In this document: one piece after another, positions 43,377 through 51,496 of the stretch
Layout of the letters: every line of letters begins with the position of its first letter
Position numbering within the stretch: the first letter of the stretch is position 1
Assembly: GCA_964624235.1 (NCBI GenBank)
Contig: CAZUXY010000034.1
Span: 1 to 51,496, forward strand
DNA length: 51,496 nucleotides
Source of the DNA: CAZUXY01 sp964624235
Lineage (GTDB): Bacteria > Spirochaetota > UBA4802 > UBA5368
Reading direction: 5' to 3'
Notes under the pieces: generated by a model
Told to the model about the DNA's origin: nothing
The model's input: the letters and a program-made list of their open reading frames with translations, nothing else
Database searches by the model: none
Program-made: the position numbers and the translations under genes

Positions 43377-45116
43377 ATGTACGATATCATTATACGCAAA
43401 GGGACTGTAATAGACGGGACCGGTTCCGCCGGGGTGAAAGCCGACGTCGCGATACGCGGGGGTAAAATCGCCGAAATCGCCCCCGGCATCAAGGCTAAGG
43501 CCGGTAAAGAGATCAATGCGGGTGGTAAGGTGGTCGCGCCGGGATTCGTCGATCTGCACTCCCACGCGGACTTCTCAGTACACCTGGACAACCATGATAA
43601 TGTGCTGAAACCCCTCGTGATGCAGGGGATAACCACCTTCATAGGCGGCAACTGCGGGTTTTCCACCTCCTTCATTCCTAAAGAGCACCGTGCCGAGAGC
43701 CTTGCGTACATAGAGAAGCTCAGCCTGAAAAACATGGATAAGGAGATAACATGGAAGGACCCCGGCCGGTTCATGCACGGGCTGGAAAAGCGGGGCATGC
43801 TGCTGAACATGGGGCTGCTCGCGGGGCACGGTTCGCTGCGGATCGCCGCGGCCGGCGCCGTCAACCGGCTGCTTGATGCAGGGGAACAGAAACGCATGGA
43901 GGGGTATCTCAGCCTGTGCATGGAGATGGGGTGCCTGGGGCTTTCCACCGGGCTCCAGTATTATCCGGGGTCGCAGAGCGATACGGAGGAACTGGTCAGG
44001 CTGGGCGGCGTACTCAAAAAAGCAGGGGGCATCTTTACCTCGCATCTCAGGAGCTACGCGCATACCCTGGACCTGGCCCTTGATGAGGTCATCAGGGTGG
44101 GCAGGGAGAACGATATACCCGTACAGGTCTCTCATCTCTACTGGCAGCCGTATACGCCGGGCATGGCGGGAATAATGAAGGCGATAATAGGCATGGGGTC
44201 CTTTGCCTATAATACCCTGCGTATCCCCATACCCATCGAGAAGGGTCTGGCCGCGAAACTGAAGATCCTCGAAAAAGCCGCCGCAAGCGGGGTAAACATC
44301 CATTTCGATCAGCTTCCCACCGCGCAGGGCTTCACCGAGCTCTTCGCGTTCCTCCCTCCGTACGTGATGGAAGGCGGCAGGTCCCAGGCCCTGAAGAGGA
44401 TGAGGGACCAGGCGTTCAGAAAAAGGGTGGAGCATGACCTGGAGCACGCCGAGCCAAGCTGGCCGCACCGGGAGGGAGCGAGCTGGTCATTCAATTACGT
44501 GAAAATGACCGGGTGGGGCGGGCTCAGGGTGATGGCGGTCACCAGGGACCATAACAAATGGATGGAGGGCAAAACATTCCCCGAGATAGCGAAAATGAAA
44601 CGGCAGAGCCCCATGGATGCGATGGCCGAGCTTATTATAGATGAAAACGGCCAGGTACTGGTGTTCCACACGCCTACCAGGCCCGATGACCCCTTCGTGG
44701 AAAGGGCGCTCTGGGCGGCGTTCACCCATCCGCTGTTCGTACCCGCCACCGATACCATCATGCTGCCCTACGGCAGGCCCTCACACGTGTTTTACGACTG
44801 CTTCCCCAGGTTCATAAAGCTTTTCGTAAAGGAAAGGAAGATGCTCAGCATCGAAGAGGCGGTGCGTAAATCCACCTTCTGCCCCGCGTCGATCATGGGA
44901 TTGAAGAAGAGGGGCGCGCTGCTCAAGGGTAACTGGGCCGACATAGTGATCTTCGATCTGGATACCCTCGATACCGAAGCCACCTTTCACGTGCCCGATA
45001 TATATCCTAACGGAATAGAATACGTACTGGTCAACGGTAAGGAGGTGCTCTCCGGGGGAAGGTTTATTAAAGGGGTGCTCCCGGGCGCCATACTCAGGAA
45101 GGGAGGGAAAGGGTAA
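43377..45116 (+). CDS. amidohydrolase, N-acyl-D-amino-acid deacylase family
   Basis: A 579-residue cytoplasmic amidohydrolase. The N-terminal beta-sandwich (DIIIRKGTVIDGTGS, VVAPGFVDLHSHADFS with the HxH metal motif), GNCGFS with the Cys/metal region of D-aminoacylases, HLRSYAH, QVSHLYW, and the C-terminal KGNWADIVIFD and EYVLVNGKEVL are all characteristic. The family releases D-amino acids from N-acyl precursors; other members are dihydroorotase-like or act on cyclic amides. Position downstream of nitroreductase and MazG does not define a substrate. The end overlaps the RNase H-like gene by 23 bases tail to tail. Confidence 0.9.
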   Translation: MYDIIIRKGTVIDGTGSAGVKADVAIRGGKIAEIAPGIKAKAGKEINAGGKVVAPGFVDLHSHADFSVHLDNHDNVLKPLVMQGITTFIGGNCGFSTSFIPKEHRAESLAYIEKLSLKNMDKEITWKDPGRFMHGLEKRGMLLNMGLLAGHGSLRIAAAGAVNRLLDAGEQKRMEGYLSLCMEMGCLGLSTGLQYYPGSQSDTEELVRLGGVLKKAGGIFTSHLRSYAHTLDLALDEVIRVGRENDIPVQVSHLYWQPYTPGMAGIMKAIIGMGSFAYNTLRIPIPIEKGLAAKLKILEKAAASGVNIHFDQLPTAQGFTELFAFLPPYVMEGGRSQALKRMRDQAFRKRVEHDLEHAEPSWPHREGASWSFNYVKMTGWGGLRVMAVTRDHNKWMEGKTFPEIAKMKRQSPMDAMAELIIDENGQVLVFHTPTRPDDPFVERALWAAFTHPLFVPATDTIMLPYGRPSHVFYDCFPRFIKLFVKERKMLSIEEAVRKSTFCPASIMGLKKRGALLKGNWADIVIFDLDTLDTEATFHVPDIYPNGIEYVLVNGKEVLSGGRFIKGVLPGAILRKGGKG

Positions 45117-45933
45117 AGCCGCTTCCCTCGCGCGCGGCGCGCCGGGCGCTGGCGTCGCAGAGCACGTGCCGCGGGTCCCTGGAACTACGTTTGATCCACT
45201 GGAGTTCAACGCAGCGGCCTTCCATGAGACGGTCGAGTCGCTTCCAGGAATGCGCATGCTTTACCCCGGCGCCGCGTGCGGTGCGCCAGTCGTTGAGTTT
45301 CCAGTGCACTATCCATTCCGCCAGCCCCCTGCGTACGTACAGGCTGTCGGTGATGATCCTTATCCCGCGGCCGGCGGGGGGTTTTTCAAGTCCACGTATC
45401 ACCGAAAGCATTTCAATAAGGTTGCTGTTGCGTTCCTCGACGGGCTCGGCATAGACGTATAGTTCCCCGTTGCCGTATTCCCATACCGCCGCGACCGCGG
45501 CCGCGTTTTCGGAAGGAAGGTAGCTCCCGTCCACGTATACGCGCGGTATTCTTTCATCCACCTCGTCCGCGGTGTCGATACAGTACCTGCCCTCCGTACG
45601 ATCGATGCGGATAACCCGCGAGGGGTCTCGAAAAGCCGCGGTGTTTTTATTATCGATCAGCACGAAGGTCAGGGGCGGGCCCGAAGGCGGAAAATTACGC
45701 TCGCGTGAACGCAGCACCTTCAAAAACTGTGATTCATTGCTGATCAGGTAATCCGTCAGCACTTTTCCGCCGGAATACACGATACTGCGCGCTGAAGTAT
45801 CGTAGACAGCCGTCGCCTCGTGTCCCTTACCGCATACGGTGTAGGTTATGCACCGCTCACTGAGAGTAACCTCTTTAAGGGTCAGTATCGCGTATCTGTT
45901 GCAGTCCATTAATGTCATGCTCCCGGGAATCAT
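45094..45933 (-). CDS. RNase H-fold protein with N-terminal extra domain
   Basis: A 279-residue protein whose C-terminal half is RNase HI-like: PRVYVDGSYL (Asp), NSNLIEMLSVIRGLE (Glu), IITDSLYVRRGLAEWI (Asp), WRTARGAGVKH and VLCDASARRAA (Asp) give the full catalytic set. The N-terminal ~125 residues are not recognised; they include an IVYSGGKVLTDYL and SNESQFLKVL segment. Fusion partners of RNase HI in bacteria are often nucleic-acid-binding. The start is uncertain (ATG at 45933, 45918 or 45909). Confidence 0.8.
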   Translation of the reverse strand: MIPGSMTLMDCNRYAILTLKEVTLSERCITYTVCGKGHEATAVYDTSARSIVYSGGKVLTDYLISNESQFLKVLRSRERNFPPSGPPLTFVLIDNKNTAAFRDPSRVIRIDRTEGRYCIDTADEVDERIPRVYVDGSYLPSENAAAVAAVWEYGNGELYVYAEPVEERNSNLIEMLSVIRGLEKPPAGRGIRIITDSLYVRRGLAEWIVHWKLNDWRTARGAGVKHAHSWKRLDRLMEGRCVELQWIKRSSRDPRHVLCDASARRAAREGSGFTLSLPS

Positions 45934-46013
45934 TCATATCCCCGAAACGTGCAAAATTCAAGAATATTACGGGGGCGGGAATGGGTTAATCATGACGGGC
46001 GGTGTCCTGTCGC

Positions 46014-46042
46014 GTAATGCCGGGCGGAAAACCCGGCATTAC
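46014..46042. repeat. 11-bp stem hairpin between DUF2892 and RNase H-like genes
   Basis: GTAATGCCGGG (46014-46024) pairs perfectly with CCCGGCATTAC (46032-46042), loop CGGAAAA. It lies between the RNase H-like and DUF2892 genes, both on the minus strand, and has no T-run on either side; it looks like a repeat or processing hairpin. Confidence 0.6.
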
Positions 46043-46136
46043 AACGTCATGCGTGGTGTGATTCCCGGTCGCCCGGGTAACTGGGTAGTATGTGGAAACT
46101 TGAAGTCGCGGTTTGCCGGTCTCCCTTATCGCGTAC

Positions 46137-46340
46137 TCAGTTTTTAGCCCCCGTGTTGAGCTTAAGGGGTACGTAGAGCGGACAGAATCCGATAAAACTC
46201 GTAACCAGGAACACCAGCGCGAACACACCCAGTATCACCGCCGCGAGGCCGGTGATCTGTCCGGTGGCATAAAGCACTATTACGGCAACGGCAAGTATGG
46301 TCCGTATCAGTCTGTCGGCAGCGCCCATATTCTTCTTCAT
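46137..46340 (-). CDS. DUF2892 small membrane protein
   Basis: A 67-residue protein with the DUF2892 (YgaP-like) pattern: NMGAADRLIRTILAVAVIV and a C-terminal SFIGFCPLYVPLKL motif, with two membrane helices. DUF2892 domains occur alone or fused to rhodanese in sulfur-related proteins (YgaP binds and releases thiocyanate), but here no rhodanese is attached. The single conserved Cys is in FCPLY. Confidence 0.88.
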   Translation of the reverse strand: MKKNMGAADRLIRTILAVAVIVLYATGQITGLAAVILGVFALVFLVTSFIGFCPLYVPLKLNTGAKN

Positions 46341-46629
46341 CAGGGTCCTCCGTGTATTTACATTTTAATGACCTTGCACACACCGTGTGATACAACCGGT
46401 GCGGGCATACTTCATTATGCGAATATACATCCATCCCGCGGCGACGTCAACTTTACCCGCCCCGAATTTGGATCGGCTGTGTCAAAGGACTGCAATAAGT
46501 CCTTGACCGGACCGTGTGCGATGGGTACTATCATGTTCGATGGCCGCCCTAGAACATACTGATGGTCGGTCACCGCGGCTTCAGGATATATTTTAAACCT
46601 TAAAATCCAGATTACCGGAGGTGGCGCTG

Positions 46630-47187
46630 ATGGAAAAACTGGTGAGGTGCAAGGCGTGCGGGTATATCATGAAAGAAAAGAAACTGGGCGGCGTATGTCC
46701 CGCCTGCGGGGTGCCCCGCAAGTCCTTTGAGCCGTACACGGACAGGCTTTCCGCGAGAAGACGACTCATCATCGAACTCAACCTGCATCCCATTTCGGTG
46801 CATTTCCCCCAGGCCTTCGCGACGGTGCTTCCCTTCCTTCTGATAATCTCGCTTTTTGTCCCCTATGACTGGCGAAGGGACCTGATCTGCGCCTCCAGGA
46901 TCCTCTCGTACCTGCTGCCGCTTTCGGTAATCGGCGCGTTCGCCGCGGGCCTGCTCGACGGCCATACCAGGTTCAAGAGGCTCGACACTCCCGCCCTGGT
47001 GCGGAAAATCATTACCGGCGGCATACTGCTGCTCTTGTCGGCGGTACTCGCGGTGATGGTCTATAACTTCGGGCTCAATGAACGGTATCTGTACGCGGCC
47101 GTGGTATTGAGCTCAGGATGCGTGGCCTGCGAGATCGTACTCGGACAGATAGGTAAAAAACTGCTGAATTCACAGCTTCCGGGTTGA
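46630..47187 (+). CDS. zinc-ribbon plus DUF2231-like membrane protein
   Basis: A 185-residue protein. An N-terminal rubredoxin/zinc-ribbon-like domain has CKACGY and CPACGVPRKSFEPY (two CxxC), then about four membrane helices with HPISVHFPQAFATVLPF, a DUF2231-like (predicted membrane) motif with the conserved histidines. The ATG at 46630 is chosen because GGAGG ends nine bases before it; the in-frame GTG at 46621 overlaps the ribosome binding site. This combination (rubredoxin-like + DUF2231) is seen in anaerobes; the role, possibly electron transfer, is unknown. Confidence 0.8.
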   Translation: MEKLVRCKACGYIMKEKKLGGVCPACGVPRKSFEPYTDRLSARRRLIIELNLHPISVHFPQAFATVLPFLLIISLFVPYDWRRDLICASRILSYLLPLSVIGAFAAGLLDGHTRFKRLDTPALVRKIITGGILLLLSAVLAVMVYNFGLNERYLYAAVVLSSGCVACEIVLGQIGKKLLNSQLPG

Positions 47188-47239
47188 CGACGCGCGGAAC
47201 CGAATCACCGGCCGCAAGACGCCCGTAACGGAACCTGCC

Positions 47240-49318
47240 TCAGGTATCCAGCGCCTTCGATAGTTCGCCGGCATCGGTCAGGGGAATCCCGCACGCACGG
47301 TTACGGCAGACATACGCGGTGGGTTTGCCGTCCACGCACCCGTAAGGCCGTGTAAAACCGGTAAGCGCGTCCACTTCTTCGCGGTTTCCCTCATCCACCA
47401 GCACCATGATCGCGTCGGGAAGGTACGCGCGGTGCGCCTCGTTGACCAGGGAGGAGTATCGCCGGTCGGCCCCGGGTGAAACGAATACCAGTTCACTGCC
47501 GCCATGAACCGCGTGAATGAGTCCCGAGAGTAAAAAGGTATGGGCGGAGGGATTCCGCTCCAGGCGTTCGGTCGACGCGCCCAGCAGCGTTTCAGCGGCG
47601 CCGGTCATGGTTTCGTCGCCGGTAAGGCGGCCCAGTCGCAGCAGGTTCATCAGTGCGACAGAATTACCCGAAGGGAGCGCCCCGTCCGCGGTATCGAACA
47701 CGCGGGCCGGAAGGTCGCCGCCGGCGGACGGGCTCAGGGTGAACACGCCTGAGCTGCCGTCCCGGAAGAGGTCGATCATTTTCAGCGTACAACCGGCGGC
47801 GGCTTTGAGATAACGGGTATCGAATACGGAATAATAAAGTTCAAGCAGGCCCCACGAAAGGAACGCGTAATCATCGAGGAATCCCCCCGTTCCCGCGTTC
47901 CTTCCGCGGTAGCTGTGAGTGAGAACATCATCGTCGTTTTTAAGCGTGGCAAGAATGAATTCCGCGGCTTTCTGGGCGCCCAGGGTGTAAAGGGGGTTTC
48001 CCAGGGCGCGCCCCGCCATGGCCAGGGCGGCGATCATAAGCCCGTTCCGGTCGGTTAAGATCTTTTCATCCCGGTGGGGACGTACGCGCTGTTCACGGAC
48101 GATCCGCAGTTTTTCCCTGAGGTATTTTAACCGGCAACGCGTGGACGTGTCGTCCGCGTACGTCTCAGAATAGGAAGACCGGCGCTTCCGGTGGATAATG
48201 TTCGTATCGCGGCGCTGTCCGGTCGCCTCGTCGGTGAAGTTGCCTTCTTTCATGACACCGTAATGTTCAGAGAAAAAGTCCAGGTCATCGGCGCCCAGTA
48301 CCGCGTAGAGCTCGTTCCATGACCACAGGTAAAACGCACCTTCGCGTCCTTCGCTGTCGGCGTCTTCGGCGGAATAGAACATGCCGTCGGGAGACGTCAT
48401 TTCCCTCAGCACGTACCCCAGTGTCTCATCCACCACCGATTTGTATTCCTCATTGCGGGTGATCTGGAACGCTTCGGTATAGGCCATGGACAGAAGGGCC
48501 TGGTCGTACAGCATTTTCTCGAAATGGGGCACCAGCCATAGGCCGTCGGTGGAATAGCGGTGGAACCCTCCGCCGATATGGTCGTAAATCCCTCCGTGCA
48601 TCATGCCGTCGAGAGTCGAGACGACCATGGAAAGCGCCTCGGGCCGCGACCGGGCGCGCCGGTAACGCATCAGGAACATGAGGGTATGAGGCATGGGGAA
48701 CTTCGGAGCGGCGGAAAAACCTCCATGGGTGCTGTCGTGTCGCCGGCCGAGCAGGGCATACGCGTTATCCGCAAGATAGATCCCTGGTTCTCGCCGGGAA
48801 GCGGCCGCCGGGGGCAGGTTAATGGCTTCTATCACCTCCGCGGAAAGCGCGTTGATTTCCCCGCGACTGTCTTTCCAGAGCTCGTCCAGGCGCAGGGCAA
48901 GGTCTTTAATACCGATATGTCCGTTGCGCGACTCCCGCGGAAAGTAGGTTCCCGTGAAGAAAGGTTTTTTATCGGGGGTCATTATAACCGTGAGCGGCCA
49001 TCCGCCTCCGCCCGTAAGCATTTGACAGGCCGTCATGTAGAGCGTATCGATATCAGGACGTTCTTCCCGGTCCACCTTTACGCAGATGAACACGCGGTTG
49101 AGCAGACGGGCGGTTTCATCGTCTTCAAAAGACTCATGGGCCATAACATGACACCAGTGGCAGGTCGAGTACCCCACCGACAGCAGCACCGGTTTGTCAT
49201 CGTCCCTGGCCCTGCTGAAGGCTTCATCCCCCCATGGGTACCAGTCGACCGGGTTGCGCGCATGCTGCCGCAGATACGGGCTTTTTTCATAGATAAGTCT
49301 GTTGAAGGCAGGCTCCAT
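47240..49318 (-). CDS. thioredoxin-domain protein, DUF255/YyaL family
   Basis: A 692-residue protein. The N-terminal DUF255 thioredoxin-like domain has NPVDWYPWGDEAF, GYSTCHWCHVMAHESFED (CxxC) and VKVDREERPDID; the rest is a six-hairpin-glycosidase-like alpha/alpha barrel with GGIYDHIGGGFHRYSTD, WLVPHFEKMLYDQALL and YSAEDADSEGREGAFYLW. Length matches the YyaL/SSP411 family, whose substrate is not established. The ribosome binding site lies in a 12-bp tandem repeat. Confidence 0.95.
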   Translation of the reverse strand: MEPAFNRLIYEKSPYLRQHARNPVDWYPWGDEAFSRARDDDKPVLLSVGYSTCHWCHVMAHESFEDDETARLLNRVFICVKVDREERPDIDTLYMTACQMLTGGGGWPLTVIMTPDKKPFFTGTYFPRESRNGHIGIKDLALRLDELWKDSRGEINALSAEVIEAINLPPAAASRREPGIYLADNAYALLGRRHDSTHGGFSAAPKFPMPHTLMFLMRYRRARSRPEALSMVVSTLDGMMHGGIYDHIGGGFHRYSTDGLWLVPHFEKMLYDQALLSMAYTEAFQITRNEEYKSVVDETLGYVLREMTSPDGMFYSAEDADSEGREGAFYLWSWNELYAVLGADDLDFFSEHYGVMKEGNFTDEATGQRRDTNIIHRKRRSSYSETYADDTSTRCRLKYLREKLRIVREQRVRPHRDEKILTDRNGLMIAALAMAGRALGNPLYTLGAQKAAEFILATLKNDDDVLTHSYRGRNAGTGGFLDDYAFLSWGLLELYYSVFDTRYLKAAAGCTLKMIDLFRDGSSGVFTLSPSAGGDLPARVFDTADGALPSGNSVALMNLLRLGRLTGDETMTGAAETLLGASTERLERNPSAHTFLLSGLIHAVHGGSELVFVSPGADRRYSSLVNEAHRAYLPDAIMVLVDEGNREEVDALTGFTRPYGCVDGKPTAYVCRNRACGIPLTDAGELSKALDT

Positions 49319-49342
49319 TGTATAATCCTCTGTATAATCCTC
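49319..49342 (-). repeat. 12-bp tandem repeat duplicating the ribosome binding site of the DUF255 gene
   Basis: On the minus strand the unit GAGGATTATACA occurs twice back to back, immediately before the ATG at 49318. Both copies carry GAGG; the proximal one is at normal spacing. It appears to be a recent small duplication. Confidence 0.75.
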
Positions 49343-49759
49343 ACTGCGCCGGTTCGGTCAATATAACAAAAAACAGCGGCAATGAAAAGCGGGCAGGATT
49401 TTTTTCACACATGTAGAATGGAACGGGCGGGGTAAAAAAGATTAATCAGCGGTGCGGCGTCCGTAAACTCCCGCGTTGCGGGTGAGATCACATCAGTAAA
49501 ATATAACCTTTCGCGGGAGCCCATCGGGTAATCGCGGTGGTGAGTCCCTACCGCGCACGATGAACGGTATCGTGTCCCTGTCATCCGTGCCCTATGTTCC
49601 GTACTCACCGTATTAAGTGCAGCTAAACTTCTATAGTACCGCGTCACTGTGTACTGAATGACGCTTTTAGTGTAATTCTCCCCTGTGCGCCTGGCCGTGT
49701 GATTCCAATATTAAGAACAGGTTAATTATGCACCCGCGGGGAGCGTGCATGTCTCTAAG

Positions 49760-49776
49760 AATTGAAAATTTCAATT
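49760..49776. promoter_or_regulatory. palindrome upstream of citrate synthase gene
   Basis: AATTGAAAATTTCAATT has perfect 8-base arms around one base, in a position suited to a regulator site. Confidence 0.35.
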
Positions 49777-49936
49777 TCGATGGTTAATTATCAATATCAA
49801 GAACGTGAAGCGGGAACAGGGTCATGACAATAAAATATCACCGGGACTAAATATTTTCTGGACGTTGATTGCCGTTTACGGATGATATGAGTATTTTTGT
49901 ACCTGTTGTCATATTGTCATGAAGGGGAGTCCCGCA

Positions 49937-51283
49937 ATGGAGTATATCCTGAACAGAATAGAACAACTGGCCAAAACGCACGACAAGGTTTCCCCCGACG
50001 TGATCAGGGAAAAGAACATCAAGATCGGGCTGAGGAATACCGACGGCACCGGTGTCATCGTCGGTATTACCTCGAAGGGGACCGTTATAGGATATGACAG
50101 GATCAAGAATCCCGACGGCACCACAAAGATCAAACCGACCCCGGGGAAGCTCCTGTACTGCGGTTACGACGCCCTCAATCTTGTGCGGCAGTACCAGGCG
50201 GAGGGGCGATACGGCTTTGACGAGGTGACCTACCTGCTGCTGACAGGCGAACTGCCGGCCGCCGCCGATCTGGAGAAGTTTTCATCGTATATAAAACAGG
50301 TACGCGAGCTGAACAAGAAGGAACGCGAGGTGCTTATTCAGGAGGCCGAGAACGACAACCAGATGTACGCCCTGCACTCCGTGGTGTCGCACCTCAGCCG
50401 CACCGACGCGAATGCCGACACCGGCGACATAAGCGAGATCACCCGGCAGTGCATAAACCTGATCGCGAAGGCACCGGTCATCGTGGCCTATAACTACAAT
50501 GTGCTGAAATTCATGAAGAGGGGCGACCTGAACATACTCATGCACGACCCGGAACTGGAAACGGCGGCCAACTTTCTTTACCTGCTCAGGGGGCAAAGAC
50601 CCACGGAATTCGAGGCGCGGCTGATGGACATGGCGATGATACTGCACGCCGAACACGGCGGGGGCAACAATTCCACGTTCACGGTGCGCTGCGTCTCTTC
50701 GACCGGCGCGAACACCTATATGGCGATATGCGCGGGTATCGCCTCGCTGAGCGGCTATCTCCACGGCGGCGCGAACGACGAGGTGATGACCATGATGGAA
50801 GACATAAAGACCAACGTGCGCGACTGGACCGATGACGATGAGGTGAAAAGCTATCTCGGTAAAATGCTCGACGGCACCGCCGGCAACGGCTCGGGGAAGA
50901 TCTTCGGAATAGGACACGCGGTATATACCCTTTCTGACCCCAGGGCCGAGATCTTCAGGGAAAAGGTAGAGGAGTACGCCGGGATCACCGGCAACATGGA
51001 AGAGTACGGGCTGTACAACCGGGTCGCGAATATCGCCCCGCGCCTGGTCATGGAGCGCAAGAACACTGTCGCGGCGCCCAATGTCGATTTTTACTCGGGA
51101 TTTCTGTACAAGATGATGGGCATCCCCCAGGAACTCTATACCCCTATATTCGCCATGTCCCGCTTCGTGGGATGGGCGGCGCACCGCATAGAGCAGGTGG
51201 TGCAGAACAAGATAATACGGCCCGCTTTCGAGACATCGCTGAAAAACGACATCCCTTACGTGCCCCTGAACCTGAGGAAATAG
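49937..51283 (+). CDS. citrate/2-methylcitrate synthase family protein
   Basis: A 448-residue citrate synthase. After an ~80-residue N-terminal extension with GLRNTDGTGVIVGITSKGTVIGYD (typical of the clostridial/spirochaete-type enzymes), the catalytic residues appear: His in LHAEHGGGNNSTF, His in GIGHAVYTLSDPR, and Asp in APNVDFYSGFLY. Condenses acetyl-CoA with oxaloacetate; propionyl-CoA use is possible. GGGGAG lies eight bases before the ATG at 49937, better than the in-frame ATG at 49919. Confidence 0.93.
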   Translation: MEYILNRIEQLAKTHDKVSPDVIREKNIKIGLRNTDGTGVIVGITSKGTVIGYDRIKNPDGTTKIKPTPGKLLYCGYDALNLVRQYQAEGRYGFDEVTYLLLTGELPAAADLEKFSSYIKQVRELNKKEREVLIQEAENDNQMYALHSVVSHLSRTDANADTGDISEITRQCINLIAKAPVIVAYNYNVLKFMKRGDLNILMHDPELETAANFLYLLRGQRPTEFEARLMDMAMILHAEHGGGNNSTFTVRCVSSTGANTYMAICAGIASLSGYLHGGANDEVMTMMEDIKTNVRDWTDDDEVKSYLGKMLDGTAGNGSGKIFGIGHAVYTLSDPRAEIFREKVEEYAGITGNMEEYGLYNRVANIAPRLVMERKNTVAAPNVDFYSGFLYKMMGIPQELYTPIFAMSRFVGWAAHRIEQVVQNKIIRPAFETSLKNDIPYVPLNLRK

Positions 51284-51400
51284 GGTACACACCGCATCAT
51301 TGCGGTAAAGGCCCGCGGTGCGGGATACGGTTCCCGCCTGACCCGATATCAAATAGCGCCCGCATGCCTGTAATAAGTGCTTCCTGCCGGAATCAAGCGG

Positions 51401-51492
51401 TGTACATTCAATACTTCATTGAAAGAGACATAAAAAAGTATAATTTAATCATTGACGGGATGACTGTATCCCCGGGTACAACCATACTGTAG
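51401..51492 (+). pseudogene. possible truncated [2Fe-2S]-domain gene start at the window edge
   Basis: The frame reads YNLIIDGMTVSPGTTIL and then TAG (51490-51492), four bases before the end. This looks like the N-terminus of NuoG/hydrogenase/formate dehydrogenase-type [2Fe-2S] domains (xxLxIDGxxVxVPxGTTILEA), with GTTIL then TAG where GAG would read Glu. No ATG is in frame nearby. It could be a real gene start with an end-of-contig error, a fragment, or chance. Confidence 0.3.
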
Positions 51493-51496
51493 GCCT

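Larger units (their letters stand above)
49319..49936. other. 618-base intergenic region upstream of citrate synthase
   Basis: The longest stretch in the window without a gene. It holds the 12-bp tandem repeat (49319-49342), an A/T-rich palindrome AATTGAAA-A-TTTCAATT (49760-49776) 160 bases upstream of citrate synthase, and no ORF with a credible ribosome binding site. I saw no tRNA, sRNA or riboswitch signature. Confidence 0.5.

Noticed and set aside
49319..49936. tRNA or small RNA in the 618-base spacer
   Set aside because: No cloverleaf, T-loop consensus or strong terminator seen.
50282..51352. 356-codon minus-strand frame opposite citrate synthase
   Set aside because: Antisense shadow; citrate synthase catalytic motifs support the plus strand.

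Overview
This window reads as a chromosomal stretch, possibly a contig ending at the right edge, from an uncultured diderm anaerobic bacterium. Two TonB-dependent receptors, several lipoproteins, four outer-membrane barrel proteins and an OmpA-type anchor show an outer membrane. A bacterial-type dissimilatory sulfite reductase locus shows sulfur-based anaerobic energy metabolism. I cannot fix the phylum by eye; a spirochaete-like or deltaproteobacterial lineage are both possible. Sampled lines look clearly AT-richer in the first ~14 kb than in the rest, and the umuDC block (23.6-25.4 kb) looks GC-richer than its neighbours.

0-4.6 kb: an ECF-type importer operon (S component broken by a 10-N assembly gap, a SAM methyltransferase, T component, ATPase) converges on a TonB-dependent receptor, which suggests one scarce substrate carried across both membranes. 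4.9-7.3 kb: rlmN, a short-chain dehydrogenase and a stand-alone ParB-like protein. 7.4-13.3 kb: the sulfur locus. A TusA-DUF3343 fusion, ndk, dsrC and a CobB-type amidase (dsrN) lie on the plus strand and converge on dsrA-dsrB-dsrD on the minus strand. DsrAB is the siroheme sulfite reductase, DsrD its small partner, DsrC the trisulfide carrier and DsrN the likely siroheme amidase. The TusA-DUF3343 protein is a plausible extra sulfur carrier. The membrane complex (DsrMKJOP) and the Sat/Apr/Qmo sulfate-activation genes are not in the window.

13.3-18.4 kb: a 600-bp AT-rich intergenic region with repeated palindromic motifs upstream of dsrA, then a hexuronate pair (uxaE, uxaC) and two minus-strand genes of unknown function. 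18.8-21.0 kb: a LemA/TPM-domain envelope operon. 21.1-23.6 kb: a small His/Cys membrane protein followed by a second TonB receptor. 23.6-25.9 kb: umuDC translationally coupled to a DUF559 nuclease-like gene that lies between palindromic repeats. 26-32.2 kb: a metallo-beta-lactamase-fold hydrolase, a lipoprotein plus M29-type peptidase pair, pirin and two lipoproteins.

32.5-37.4 kb: four paralogous outer-membrane barrel genes, interrupted by a HEPN/MNT module that sits between two similar hairpins; the first barrel gene has a G8 tract as its ribosome binding site. 37.5-42 kb: a flippase-like membrane protein, a GT4 glycosyltransferase and a PQQ-propeller/OmpA fusion. 42.3-47.2 kb: nitroreductase, MazG-like hydrolase, D-aminoacylase-like amidohydrolase, an RNase H-fold protein and two small membrane proteins. 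47.2-51.5 kb: a DUF255 thioredoxin-domain protein, citrate synthase, and at the very edge a possible start of a [2Fe-2S] protein. No rRNA, tRNA, CRISPR array or insertion sequence was found.
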